From NCBI RefSeq assembly GCF_018614195.1, contig NZ_JAGGOT010000022.1, positions 141,051-205,050 on the forward strand: a DNA stretch of 64,000 nt, in the 5' to 3' direction. The first letter of the stretch is position 1. Every line of letters starts with the position of its first letter. The position numbers and the translations under genes are program-made. The stretch is from Streptomyces sp. ISL-43. Its GTDB lineage: Bacteria > Actinomycetota > Actinomycetes > Streptomycetales > Streptomycetaceae. The notes under the pieces are model-generated. The model made no database searches. It was not told the origin of the DNA and was given only the letters and a program-made list of their open reading frames with translations. Positions 54,279 through 62,660 of this stretch are shown piece after piece.

Positions 54279-54833
54279 ATGACCACGACGAAGACCCTCT
54301 ACCTGCTCTGCTCCGCCGCCCCGCCCGTCTTCGACGTGGCCCATGTCATCGAGGATGCCCAGTCCCGGGGCTGGGACGTCTGCCTCGGCCTCACCCCCAC
54401 CGCCGCGCACTGGCTGTCCGGCAACCTCGACGGCCTCGCCGCGCTCACCGGCCACCCCGTCCGCTGGCAGTACAAGCTCCCCGGGGAGCCCGACGTATGG
54501 CCGACGGCCGACGCCCTGCTCGTCGCTCCGGCCACCTTCAACTCCGTCAACTCCTGGGCGCTCGGCCTCACCGACCGGTTCGTCATCGGCATCGCCGCCG
54601 AGGCCATCGGCAAGGGCACCCCCATCGTCACCATGCCCTGCACGAACGCCGCCCTCGCCGCCCACCCCCAGTTCGACCAGTCCCTGGCCGTCCTGCGCGG
54701 CGCCGGCGTCTCCGTCCTCGTCGGCGAGGACGGATTCACCCCCGGCCCGGCCGGCCCGGACACCCCGGAGCACTTCCCGTGGACGGTGGCCCTGGACGCC
54801 GTGGACCGCGCCGCGGCGGCCACGGCCCAGTAG
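54279..54833 (+). CDS. flavoprotein (Dfp/UbiX-like fold)
   Basis: A 184-residue flavoprotein-family protein. LYLLCSAAPPVFDVAHVIED opens the fold, LLVAPATFNSVNSWALGLTD is the flavin-site segment (PATxNxxNxxAxGxxD), and PIVTMPCTNAALAAHP follows. Similar to phosphopantothenoylcysteine-decarboxylase-type enzymes, but stand-alone. The SoxR-like box upstream suggests induction by redox-active compounds. Confidence 0.87.
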   Translation: MTTTKTLYLLCSAAPPVFDVAHVIEDAQSRGWDVCLGLTPTAAHWLSGNLDGLAALTGHPVRWQYKLPGEPDVWPTADALLVAPATFNSVNSWALGLTDRFVIGIAAEAIGKGTPIVTMPCTNAALAAHPQFDQSLAVLRGAGVSVLVGEDGFTPGPAGPDTPEHFPWTVALDAVDRAAAATAQ

Positions 54834-54852
54834 GGACGGGCCCGAGACGGGC

Positions 54853-55368
54853 CTACTCCCCCGTCGTCCCGTCGATCACCTCGCGCAGCAGGTCCGCGTG
54901 CCCGTTGTGCCGGGCGTACTCCTCGATCATGTGGGCCAGGATGTAGTGCAGGGAGTAGGGCTGGCCGTCGTAAGAGCCGGTCACGTCCAGGGACTCGGCC
55001 GCGTCCACGATCGCCCGCGAGCGCTCGCAGGTGTCCTCCCAGATCTTGAACGACCCCGCGACATCGGCGACGTGCGGGTCGTCGACGTGGAACTCGGTCC
55101 GCTCCCCCGCCTCGTTCTTCGGGAAGTAGCCGCGTACGTCCTCGCCGCCCACGATGTTGCGGAACCAGCCGCGCTCGACCTCCGCGAGATGCCGGACGAG
55201 CCCGAGCAGGCTCAGCCCCGACGGGGCCACCGCCTTGCGCCGCAGCTGCTCGTCCGTCAGCCCCGCGCACTTCATCATCAAGGTGTCGCGCTGCCACTGC
55301 AGAACGCTGGTCAAGGTGGCGCGCTCATCGCCCACCAGTACGGGCCTGGTCCGCTGTTCGTCGATCAT
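54853..55368 (-). CDS. DinB/DUF664-family protein
   Basis: A 171-residue four-helix DinB-like protein. LVRHLAEVERGWFRNIVGGED and LHYILAHMIEEYARHNGHADLLRE carry the metal-binding histidines. Family members include mycothiol- and bacillithiol-dependent transferases. Overlap in time with the redox-linked neighbour is possible but unproven. Confidence 0.88.
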   Translation of the reverse strand: MIDEQRTRPVLVGDERATLTSVLQWQRDTLMMKCAGLTDEQLRRKAVAPSGLSLLGLVRHLAEVERGWFRNIVGGEDVRGYFPKNEAGERTEFHVDDPHVADVAGSFKIWEDTCERSRAIVDAAESLDVTGSYDGQPYSLHYILAHMIEEYARHNGHADLLREVIDGTTGE

Positions 55369-55425
55369 CGGCTGATCATCACAGTCGTACGCCCGCCCCC
55401 GCGTCCCCTCTCGCATCCCGGACGC

Positions 55426-56601
55426 TCACAGCGAGCGGAAGAAGGCCCTGACGTCCCCCACCAGCAGCTCCGGCACCTCCATCGCGGGGAAGTGCCCGCC
55501 CTTGTCGTACGAGGTCCAGCGCACGATGCGGTCGGTGCGCGCGGCGATGTGCCGCAGCGGCACGAAGTTGTCCCGCGGGAAGTCGGCGAGCGCGGTCGGG
55601 GTGCTCGACACCTCGGGCGGCAGGCCCTGGTAGTCGGCGTGTGCGCGCTCGTAGTAGATGCGGGCCGCGGAACCGGCCGTCCCGGTCAGCCAGTACAGCA
55701 TCACGTTGGTCAGCATCTGGTCGCGATCGACGGGGCAGCGGGGGTCCGACCACTCCGCGAACTTCTCGCCGATCCAGGCGAGCAGCCCGACCGGCGAATC
55801 GTTCAACCCGTACGCGAGCGTCTGCGGCCGGGTCGCCTGGATGTCCGCGTAGCCCTGCCGCTCGCGTGCCCAGACCCGGTACCGCTCCCAAGAGGCGAGC
55901 GTGCGCTCCCGCTCGGCCGGGCTCAGCGCGGCCAGTTCGTCCGCCCGCGGCTCGGCGGTCGCCCCGCCTCCCGGGAGCAGGTTCAGGTGCACTCCGAGCA
56001 CGTTCCCCGGCCGGATCCGCCCCAGCTCCCGCGAAACGGCCGCGCCCCAGTCGCCGCCCTGGACCCCGTACGACTCGTAACCGAGCCGCTCCATCAGGAC
56101 CCCGAAGGCCCGTGCGACCCGCTTGAACTCCCACCCGCGCTCGGTGGTAGGCCCGGACAGGGCGAATCCCGGGATGTGGGGCAGTACGAGGTGGAAGGCG
56201 TCGGCCGGATCCCCGCCGTGTGCCCGCGGATCGGTCAGGGGGCCGGCGACCTTCTGGAACTCCACGAAGGAGCCGGGCCAGCCGTGCGTCATCAGCAGCG
56301 GTGTCGCGTCCGGCTCGGGCGAGCGCAGGTGCGCGAAGTGCACCCGGGCCCCGTCGATGACCGTGGTGTACTGCGGCCACTCGTTCAACTGTGCCTCGGC
56401 GGCCCGCCAGTCGTAACCCGTACGCCAGTACAGCGCGAGCTCACGCAGCTCCGCCAGCGGCATCCCGTACGCCCGCCCCGCCCCCGGCAGCTCGTCGGGC
56501 CACCGGGCCCGCTCCAGCCGCCAGGCCAGATCGTCCAGCTCCCGCTGCGCCACGTCGAGCCGGAACGGCTCCCACTGCCCGCCCCCGCTCGAACCGCTCA
56601 A
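55426..56601 (-). CDS. epoxide hydrolase
   Basis: A 391-residue alpha/beta-fold epoxide hydrolase with its characteristic N-terminal EHN domain (ELDDLAWRLERARWPDELPG). The oxyanion motif is THGWPGSFVEFQK, the nucleophilic aspartate sits in VQGGDWGAAVS, and the histidine in DKGGHFPAME. The TTG start overlaps the stop of the TetR gene, so translation is coupled and the TetR protein probably controls it. Confidence 0.93.
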   Translation of the reverse strand: MSGSSGGGQWEPFRLDVAQRELDDLAWRLERARWPDELPGAGRAYGMPLAELRELALYWRTGYDWRAAEAQLNEWPQYTTVIDGARVHFAHLRSPEPDATPLLMTHGWPGSFVEFQKVAGPLTDPRAHGGDPADAFHLVLPHIPGFALSGPTTERGWEFKRVARAFGVLMERLGYESYGVQGGDWGAAVSRELGRIRPGNVLGVHLNLLPGGGATAEPRADELAALSPAERERTLASWERYRVWARERQGYADIQATRPQTLAYGLNDSPVGLLAWIGEKFAEWSDPRCPVDRDQMLTNVMLYWLTGTAGSAARIYYERAHADYQGLPPEVSSTPTALADFPRDNFVPLRHIAARTDRIVRWTSYDKGGHFPAMEVPELLVGDVRAFFRSL

Positions 56602-57290
56602 GCCCTCGCCCCCCAGATCGTGTGGTCGTCGAATCCCGCTCCGGCAGCTGCCCGGGCCCCCGCGGCCACCTCCTCCAGCACCCGCCGGCCACGGTCCTCG
56701 GCCATGTCGAGCCGGCTGAGCATCGCCGGAGTCGCGATCCCCGGCAGGGCGTGCTGGTAGAGCGCGGCCACCCGGCGCTCGATGTCGCCGCGGTCGCTGA
56801 AGGTCTGCGAATAGAGCTGCACTCCCGTCCAGCACGCGGACAGGATCCAGGCCGTCTCGGCGGGATCCACGTGCGGCAGCAGCTCGCCCTGGCCCTTCGC
56901 CGCGGTCAGCAGCCTCCGCAGGATCTCGATCCACCCCGGGACCGCGCCTCCCCGGATCTCGAACGTCTCGGGTCCGAGCGAGAGTCTCGCGCCCGCGCTG
57001 ATCATCGGTTCGTGTCTTATCCGGTACGCCGACACCATCGCGACGTCGACGACTTCCTGAAGTTTGCTCTCGCGGGGCGGCACCAAGAACTTGTCGTACT
57101 GCGCGTCGAGCACGCCCTGGGCCAGCTCCAGCTTCGAGGTGAAGTGGAAGTACAGAGCGCCCTTGGTCACCCCCGCGTGCGCGAGTATCTCCGCGATGGT
57201 GGCGGCCTCGTAGCCGCGCTCGGCGAAGACCACCGCCGCGGCTTCCAAGATTGCCCGCCGCGTACGGACCGCACGTTCCTGCCGCACCAC
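56598..57290 (-). CDS. TetR-family regulator of the butyrolactone-receptor type
   Basis: A 230-residue homologue of ScbR/ArpA receptors. The DNA-binding part is ILEAAAVVFAERGYEAATIAEILAHAGVTKGALYFHFTSK, very like classical receptors, and ACWTGVQLYSQTFSDRGDIERR matches their ligand domain. GTG start at 57290 with GGAG upstream. Coupled to the epoxide hydrolase gene. May sense the same or a different autoregulator from the receptor at 13529. Confidence 0.9.
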   Translation of the reverse strand: MVRQERAVRTRRAILEAAAVVFAERGYEAATIAEILAHAGVTKGALYFHFTSKLELAQGVLDAQYDKFLVPPRESKLQEVVDVAMVSAYRIRHEPMISAGARLSLGPETFEIRGGAVPGWIEILRRLLTAAKGQGELLPHVDPAETAWILSACWTGVQLYSQTFSDRGDIERRVAALYQHALPGIATPAMLSRLDMAEDRGRRVLEEVAAGARAAAGAGFDDHTIWGARA

Positions 57291-57641
57291 GACCGTCTCC
57301 GATCTCCAAGGGGTTCCACCGGCGGCTGCGCACACATGATCCACCGGCCTGGCAAACCAAACCTGAAGGTCCGTAAGTTACCAAGTGGCTTCCGGCAGTT
57401 GTCGAGCGAGTCTGCCACCCGACGTTTCAATTCTGAACCCGCTCACACTCCCGTTTCATCCTGGATCCCCGCAACTCACAACGGCATCACCCACTGCGGC
57501 CGGAAGCCGACAATCCGCCATAAGAAACCGCCCAGATGGTTTCTTATCAGTAACATCCAAAGCCCCACCACCCCCACGCAACCCCGTGCCTCGAAGCCGA
57601 AGACCCGCCCCAGGAGCGCCCCGGGCGCGGTCGCACGGCCC

Positions 57642-57788
57642 GTCGACGAGGCCAGCCCCCGGGCCGACCCAGACCCGATCGCGCGGGCCGATCCGCGAGG
57701 CCAACCCCCCGACCGACCCAGACCCGATCGCGCAGGCCAGTCGACGAGGCCAACCCCCGGGCCAACCCAGACCCGATCGCGCGGGCCG
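57642..57788. repeat. three tandem copies of a 48-50-bp repeat
   Basis: Units begin GTCGACGAGGCC (or GATCCGCGAGGCC) and end GACCCGATCGCGCGGGCC, at about 57642, 57690 and 57740. Identity between units is high but not perfect. Confidence 0.85.
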
Positions 57789-57950
57789 GTCGGCGGGAGC
57801 CCCGTCCAGCGGCGGTGTGCCCGCGGTCTTGGCCGCACACCGCCAAGACCCTGGCCGCCCCGGCCCCCACCCCACGCCCCCCAGGCGCGGCCGGGCCAAG
57901 CTCCCAGACAAGATCCCCGCACCGGCCCGGGCAGGGCCGGGCCGAACCCC

Positions 57951-58880
57951 CGGACTCCGCGCCCGCCCAAAGATCCGCACACCGGCAACACCCGCAGCCA
58001 AGCCCCGACCCCACCACGCCCCCGCGACACAGGCCCCCGCCACCCGACCCGCAGGACCACGCCCCGGGTCCCTCCGCGCAGGGCCGGACTCCGAGACCAC
58101 GAAGCGCCGCACACCACCAAGACCCCGGTCCGCCCCCAGCCCGCGACCACCCCCAGACCAAGCCGAGGTATGCCCCCGAACTCCAAGACCCCACACCGGC
58201 AAGCCCCGGCCGAGCCCCAAACCCCCGCGACACCACCACCGCACAGGCCACGCCACCCGACCCGGACCCCAACGCCACGAACCCGCGCCCCGGGTTGCCC
58301 CGGATCCGACCCCGGACTCCGAGCCCGCCCCGAAGGGCCACACACCGGCGAAACCCCAGCCGGCTCGGGCCCCCGCCCCACGGCCACGCCCCAGACCGAG
58401 CCGGGGCAAGCCTCCAGACTCCGAGCCCGCCCCGGAACGCCGCGCGCCCGCGAGACCCTGACCAACCCCCGCCACACCACTACGGCACAAGGCCCGCGTC
58501 AACCGACCCGAACCCACGACCACGCCCGGGCGGGCCCCGAACTCCGAGACCACCCGAGAGCCGCACACAGGCAAGGCCTTGGCCGACCCGGGCGCCAAGC
58601 CGCGGACCCACGCCATGCCACCGCGGCACGGACCCCCGGCAACCTGACCTGAGCCCCAACCCGACGACCACGGGCTCGCGCTTCGAAACCGCCCCGAAGG
58701 GGACACAGCAAGACCCGTACAGCCGGGGCACCTAGGCCGTCACCGCCATGCCGCCACAGCACGGGCCCCCACCGACCAACCCCGAACCCCATCCCCACGA
58801 GCACACCCCGGTTCCACCCGGAGCAGACCCCGGACTTCGACACTGCCCCGAAGGGCCGCGAACCGCCGAGACCCGTCTGG
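57951..58880. repeat. degenerate interspersed repeat array
   Basis: Eight recognisable copies of a motif like GACTCCGAGCCCGCCCCGAA followed by GGCCGCACACCGGCAAGACC, near 57951, 58086, 58178, 58314, 58416, 58539, 58681 and 58832. Spacing varies from ~75 to ~155 bp. Units also share a GACCCGGACCCCAAC-type segment. It looks like an old, decaying tandem array. Confidence 0.65.
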
Positions 58881-58959
58881 CCGGGGGCCGAGCCCCGATT
58901 CCCCGCCATGCCCCACGACACGGCCCCGGCAACCGACCCGGACCCCAACCCACGGCCGG

Positions 58960-59170
58960 GCAGGCCAGGCCAGCCAGACCAGTCGGGCCCGCCGAGCCAG
59001 CCAGGTCTGCCAGATCTACCGGGCCAGTCGGGTCTGCCAGGTCAGCCGAGCCAGCCAGACCAGCCAGACCAGCCGGGTCTGCCGAACCAGTCCGGCCAGC
59101 CAGGTCTGCGGGCCTCCGCCGGGCCGGCCGGGTCCGCCAGACCAGCCGAGCCCACCAGTCCAGCCGAGCC
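58960..59170. repeat. minisatellite of CCAGCCAGACCAG-type units
   Basis: About 210 bp of short imperfect tandem units (CCAGCCAGACCAG, CGGGTCTGCCAGG). Proline/glutamine/glycine-rich if translated; no start site or gene context supports coding. Confidence 0.7.
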
Positions 59171-59224
59171 TGCCGAATCGGGCTGGCAGGCCCAGGCGGC
59201 CGGGCCGCCGCACCCCTCCTCACC

Positions 59225-59248
59225 GTTAACGGCGTTAACGCCGTTAAC
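59225..59248. repeat. GTTAAC repeat cluster 1
   Basis: Three GTTAAC palindromes with a 9-bp period (GTTAACGGC/GTTAACGCC), 34 bp beyond the 3' end of the TetR gene ending at 59282. Member of the dispersed family shared with parB and the right edge. Confidence 0.9.
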
Positions 59249-59281
59249 GCCTACACCCCTACACCCCTACACCTCTACGCC

Positions 59282-60082
59282 CTACGCCCCGCCGGCTCGC
59301 CCGGCCCGCTCAGCCATCAACAGCCCAAGCCCATCGAGGATCCGCTCCAGCCCGAAATCCAGGGCCTGGTCCTGCCCCCCGTGCTCCGCTACGGAGGCCA
59401 GCGCGGCCCGGAGCGACGGGTACCTCTCCCCGTGCACCCTCATAACCTCCCCGAGCGCCGTCACCAGTTGCGCGTCAGGCCCCTCCCCCATGACCCCGCC
59501 CGCCCCCGCGTCACGGCTCGCGCCCGCGCCGCTGCCCGCACCCCCACCCATCGCCCGCTCCTGCTCCGCGATCCCCCGTACATGCCCCGACAGCAGCACC
59601 ACCGCGTCGACCCCCTCGGCCCCGGTCAGCCCGCACCCGTCGAGCGCGGCGAGCGCCCGCTCCATCCACCCGACCTCACGCGGCCCCATCACCCGGGCCC
59701 CGACCGTCGCTTCCAGCAGCCAGGGATGCGCCCGGAACCCGGCGAGCAGCCCGCGCGCCCACGCCTCGAGCCGCTCCCGCCAGCCCTCCCCGGCCGCACG
59801 GCCGTCCAGCGCCGACGGGTCCGGCATCGCCGCCTCCACCATCAGCGCGACGAGCTCCGCCTTGCCCGGCACGTACCGGTACAGCGCCATCTTCGTGACG
59901 GCCAGCTGCCCGGCCACCCCCTGCATGGATGCGCCGGCCAGCCCTTCGGTGTCGGCGAGGGCGACTCCGGCCCCGGCGATCCCCTCCAGCGTGAGCCCCC
60001 GTTTGGGCCCGCGCGCGGGCTTGGCGGGCGGCCCCCAGAGCAGCCGCACGGCCGCGCCCCACTGCTCGTCCGCGTCCGTCAT
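59282..60082 (-). CDS. TetR-family repressor
   Basis: A 266-residue TetR regulator of the class with a TetR_C domain. LTLEGIAGAGVALADTEGLAGASMQGVAGQLAVTKMALYRYVPGKAELVALM is the DNA-binding region. The C-terminal half is variable with a Gly/Ala-rich insertion (AMGGGAGSGAGASRDAGAGG). Unlike the receptors nearby it resembles drug-exporter repressors. It is flanked on both sides by GTTAAC repeat clusters. Confidence 0.9.
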   Translation of the reverse strand: MTDADEQWGAAVRLLWGPPAKPARGPKRGLTLEGIAGAGVALADTEGLAGASMQGVAGQLAVTKMALYRYVPGKAELVALMVEAAMPDPSALDGRAAGEGWRERLEAWARGLLAGFRAHPWLLEATVGARVMGPREVGWMERALAALDGCGLTGAEGVDAVVLLSGHVRGIAEQERAMGGGAGSGAGASRDAGAGGVMGEGPDAQLVTALGEVMRVHGERYPSLRAALASVAEHGGQDQALDFGLERILDGLGLLMAERAGRAGGA

Positions 60083-60128
60083 CGGATCTCCTTGTCTCGC
60101 CCGCCATTAAACTGTGTCTACCGTACAC

Positions 60129-60152
60129 GTTAACGGCGTTAACGCCGTTAAC
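60129..60152. repeat. GTTAAC repeat cluster 2
   Basis: Three GTTAAC palindromes at 9-bp period, 47 bp upstream of the TetR start. Confidence 0.9.
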
Positions 60153-60219
60153 GGCGTCTCCACCCTCCCGCCCTCGCCCCGAACCCCCCACCCGACACAG
60201 CAGACACACCAGCCCCCGC

Positions 60220-60234
60220 GTTAACGCCGTTAAT
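60220..60234. repeat. GTTAAC repeat cluster 3
   Basis: One GTTAAC and one GTTAAT at the same 9-bp spacing, in the divergent region before the receptor-type TetR gene. Confidence 0.8.
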
Positions 60235-60251
60235 GCTCCGGCACCCAAAAA

Positions 60252-60274
60252 AGTACTGGTCGACTGGTTTCTTT
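60252..60274. promoter_or_regulatory. ARE-like element upstream of the third receptor-type gene
   Basis: AGTACTGGTCGACTGGTTTC with a following TTT, about 90 bp before the start. It resembles the CGGTTTNTTT-type butyrolactone autoregulatory elements and differs from the ATACC-N8-GGTAT form at the left of the window. Tentative. Confidence 0.4.
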
Positions 60275-60364
60275 AATCGCCATCGGTCTAGATTGGCCCT
60301 CAACGGCCCGCCTTGATCAACTCGGCGGTTCCAGCGAAGTACCGCGATCCCAGGGGGAAGGCGC

Positions 60365-61039
60365 ATGGCGAGGGCCAGGCAGGAACGGGCGGAGATCACT
60401 CGGCACGCGATCCTCGACGGCGCGGCCATCGCCTTCGACGCGAAGGGGTTCCACGGCACCAGCCTGACCGACGTGGTCGGGCACGCCGGTGTCACCAAGG
60501 GCGCCCTGTACTTCCACTTCCCCTCCAAGGAAGCCCTCGCCCGCACCTTGATGGACGAGCAGTTCCAGGTTTCCGAGAACGTCCCCGCCATCGAGGAGCC
60601 GGGCCTCCAGACCGTCATCGACCTGACCCACCAGATGGCGTTCGGGCTGCGGACCAATGTCCGCATCCGCGCCGGCATCCGTCTGGTCATCGAGTTCGGC
60701 TCCTTCACCGACCCGGACCCGACCCCGTACAACACCTGGATCGACACCTGCCACGGCTGTCTGACACCGGCCCAGGAACGCGGCGACGTACTGCCGTCGC
60801 TCGACGTGCGCGACCTGGCGACCATGCTCGCCGGCTCGTTCACCGGCATCCAGGTGACGTCGCACGTGCGCACCGGCCGCGAGGACCTGCACACCCGGGT
60901 CATCGACCTGTGGAACTTCCTGCTCCCGGGGATCGTGCCCGCGCACCGCATCCCCGACTTCGACCCGGCCGGCTCGCCCGAGTGCCGGACCGAGCTCGGT
61001 CTGCCGGCCCCCGACTCACCGCGAGTCACGGTCGGCTGA
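60365..61039 (+). CDS. butyrolactone-receptor-type TetR regulator
   Basis: A 224-residue member of the ArpA/ScbR group, the third such gene in the window. The N-terminal ARARQERAEITRHAILDGAAIAFDAKGFHGTSLTDVVGHAGVTKGALYFHF is nearly canonical. In the ligand domain, AGSFTGIQVTSHVRTGREDLHTRV carries the group's conserved pocket segment. The ATG follows CAGGGGGAAGGCGC. Could be a pseudo-receptor (ScbR2-like) answering to other ligands or antibiotics. Confidence 0.9.
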   Translation: MARARQERAEITRHAILDGAAIAFDAKGFHGTSLTDVVGHAGVTKGALYFHFPSKEALARTLMDEQFQVSENVPAIEEPGLQTVIDLTHQMAFGLRTNVRIRAGIRLVIEFGSFTDPDPTPYNTWIDTCHGCLTPAQERGDVLPSLDVRDLATMLAGSFTGIQVTSHVRTGREDLHTRVIDLWNFLLPGIVPAHRIPDFDPAGSPECRTELGLPAPDSPRVTVG

Positions 61040-61048
61040 CGACGCATC

Positions 61049-61117
61049 CAGGGCGGCCTCGCACACTCCGTGGTGAACCACGGGGGTGCTCGCTACGGCG
61101 TATGCGAGGCCGCCCTG
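61049..61117. terminator. large two-tier stem-loop
   Basis: Outer perfect 15-bp arms (61049-61063 and 61103-61117, CAGGGCGGCCTCGCA and its complement). Inside, a second palindrome CCGTGGT-GA-ACCACGG (61068-61083). It starts 10 bp after the receptor-type TetR gene and may end its transcript; the complex shape is unusual for a simple terminator. Confidence 0.6.
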
Positions 61118-61336
61118 TCGCGTACCCGGACCACACCCGAGGCACATCCGGGGCACTTCCGAACCGGACGCGGCCGAACCGAACCCGGGCCGAACGCAGC
61201 CGGCACTCATCCGCGATGCAGGACGACCTCACCCCCGGACACAACCCGGTCGCAGCGGGCCTCAGCCAGGCCTCAGCCCCGACACAGCCCCGATTCAGCC
61301 CTGTTCCGGCCCGATCCGGACACTTCCACACCACTT

Positions 61337-61388
61337 CGTTAGCAAAACCCAAGCGTGGCGCCCGCAGACACCCCGGAACGTTAGTAAA
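61337..61388. promoter_or_regulatory. direct repeat CGTTAG(C/T)AAA upstream of parA
   Basis: CGTTAGCAAA at 61337-61346 and CGTTAGTAAA at 61379-61388, 42 bp apart (four helical turns), the latter 10 bp before the ParA start. Candidate autoregulatory site for the par operon. Confidence 0.45.
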
Positions 61389-61397
61389 GTCCCTCTC

Positions 61398-62660
61398 ATG
61401 ACTTCGCCCTCGTCACCGAACGACCGAGAGAAGGTCGTCTCCAAACTCCCCTCGTGGCTGCGCCAGGAACTGAAGATCCGCACCGCCCAGCTTCGTGTGG
61501 ACATCCAGGACGCCGTTCACCAGGGCATCGCCCACTGGAGCGCTCTCGCCTCCGCGCCCTCCCCCGTCGACACCTCCGGCGCCGAGTCCTTCTCCACCTG
61601 GCTGCCCGCCGGCCAGTGGGAGTCCTTCCGCGCCGACTCCAAGGACCGCGGTGTCTCCCTCATCCAGGGGCTCGCCCAAGCCGTCCGCCTCTGGCTGGAG
61701 ATGAATCCGGCCCCCACCGTCAAGCGGCCCTCCGTCGTCCGCCGCATCGTGGTGTGCAACCAGAAGGGCGGCGTCGGCAAGACCGCCATCACCGCCGGCA
61801 CCGCCGAGGCCCTCGCCGAGGACCCCGCCAGCCTCCACCCGGTCCGCGTCGCCCGCCAACTGGCCCGGCTCTCGGCCGTCGAGGACGGCGAGGAGCCCGG
61901 CGCGGATTCCGGCCCTCCCGTCGACCTGGAAGACCTGCCCGGCCTCGGCATGCGCGTCCTGCTGGTCGACTTCGACCCCCAGGGCCACCTCACCAAGCAG
62001 CTCGGCCAACAGCCGCTGCCCATCGGCGGCGACAGCCTCACCTGCCACATGGCGGGCGAGGCCAAGGGCCCCCTCTCCGACCTGATCGTCCCCATCCCGG
62101 ACGACCGCTTCGGCGACCGGCTGCACATCCTGCCCGCCTGCACCGACGCCTTCCTCCTCGACGTCCGCCTCTCCACCGTCCGCGCCCGCGAGGCCGCCCT
62201 CGAGCGCGCGCTGGCTCCCGTCGAGGCCGACTACGACGTCATCCTCATCGACTGCCCGCCGAGCCTCGGCCTCAGCATGGACGCGGCCATCTACTACGGG
62301 CGACGCCGCGACGCCGAACAGCCGGGCGCCTCCGGCGCGCTGATCGTCGTACAGGCCGAGGACTCCTCCGCGGACGCCTACGACCTGCTCACCTCCCAGA
62401 TCAACGATCTGCGCGACGATCTCAGCCTCGAGATCGACTACCTCGGGCTCGTCGTCAACCTCTACGACGGCCGGCGCGGCTACATCGCGACCTCCTCCCT
62501 CCAGGCCTGGATGGACATAAAGGATCCGCGAGTGGTGGCCATCGTCCCCGACCTCAAGGAACAGCGGGAAGCGGTACGCGTGAAGCAGCCGCTGTTCGTC
62601 TACGCACCCAAGGGCGACCAGGCGGTCGCACTGCGCGCCCTCGCAAGGGAGATCTCATGA
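61398..62660 (+). CDS. parA: ParA-type partition ATPase
   Basis: A 420-residue ParA/MinD-family ATPase for plasmid (or replicon) segregation. The deviant Walker A is CNQKGGVGKTAIT (about residue 125); later are LLVDFDPQGHLTKQL (Walker A') and VILIDCPPSLGLSMDA (Walker B). The ~110 residues before the ATPase core include a possible DNA-binding region (LPSWLRQELKIRTAQLRVDI), a layout typical of large type Ia plasmid ParA proteins that autoregulate. The stop overlaps the parB start as ATGA. Confidence 0.94.
   Translation: MTSPSSPNDREKVVSKLPSWLRQELKIRTAQLRVDIQDAVHQGIAHWSALASAPSPVDTSGAESFSTWLPAGQWESFRADSKDRGVSLIQGLAQAVRLWLEMNPAPTVKRPSVVRRIVVCNQKGGVGKTAITAGTAEALAEDPASLHPVRVARQLARLSAVEDGEEPGADSGPPVDLEDLPGLGMRVLLVDFDPQGHLTKQLGQQPLPIGGDSLTCHMAGEAKGPLSDLIVPIPDDRFGDRLHILPACTDAFLLDVRLSTVRAREAALERALAPVEADYDVILIDCPPSLGLSMDAAIYYGRRRDAEQPGASGALIVVQAEDSSADAYDLLTSQINDLRDDLSLEIDYLGLVVNLYDGRRGYIATSSLQAWMDIKDPRVVAIVPDLKEQREAVRVKQPLFVYAPKGDQAVALRALAREIS

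Larger units (their letters stand above)
57291..59224. other. about 1.9 kb without a credible gene
   Basis: Long open frames exist on both strands but all encode proline-, arginine- or glycine-rich low-complexity sequence. The stretch consists of degenerate repeats (listed separately). The first 100 bp next to the TetR gene hold AAACCTGAAGGTCCGT, possibly its operator. Confidence 0.7.
61040..61397. other. 358-bp region upstream of parA
   Basis: No convincing gene. It contains the large stem-loop (61049-61117), degenerate CAGCCCCGA-type runs, and the CGTTAG(C/T)AAA pair just before parA. Confidence 0.65.

Noticed and set aside
57385..58735. Long overlapping open frames on both strands of 300-700 residues
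   Set aside because: They consist of proline/arginine or glycine/serine low-complexity sequence created by GC-rich repeats. No domain, start context or codon-position bias supports any of them.
57951..58880. CRISPR-like array
   Set aside because: Repeats are imperfect, unequal in spacing (75-155 bp) and no cas gene is nearby.
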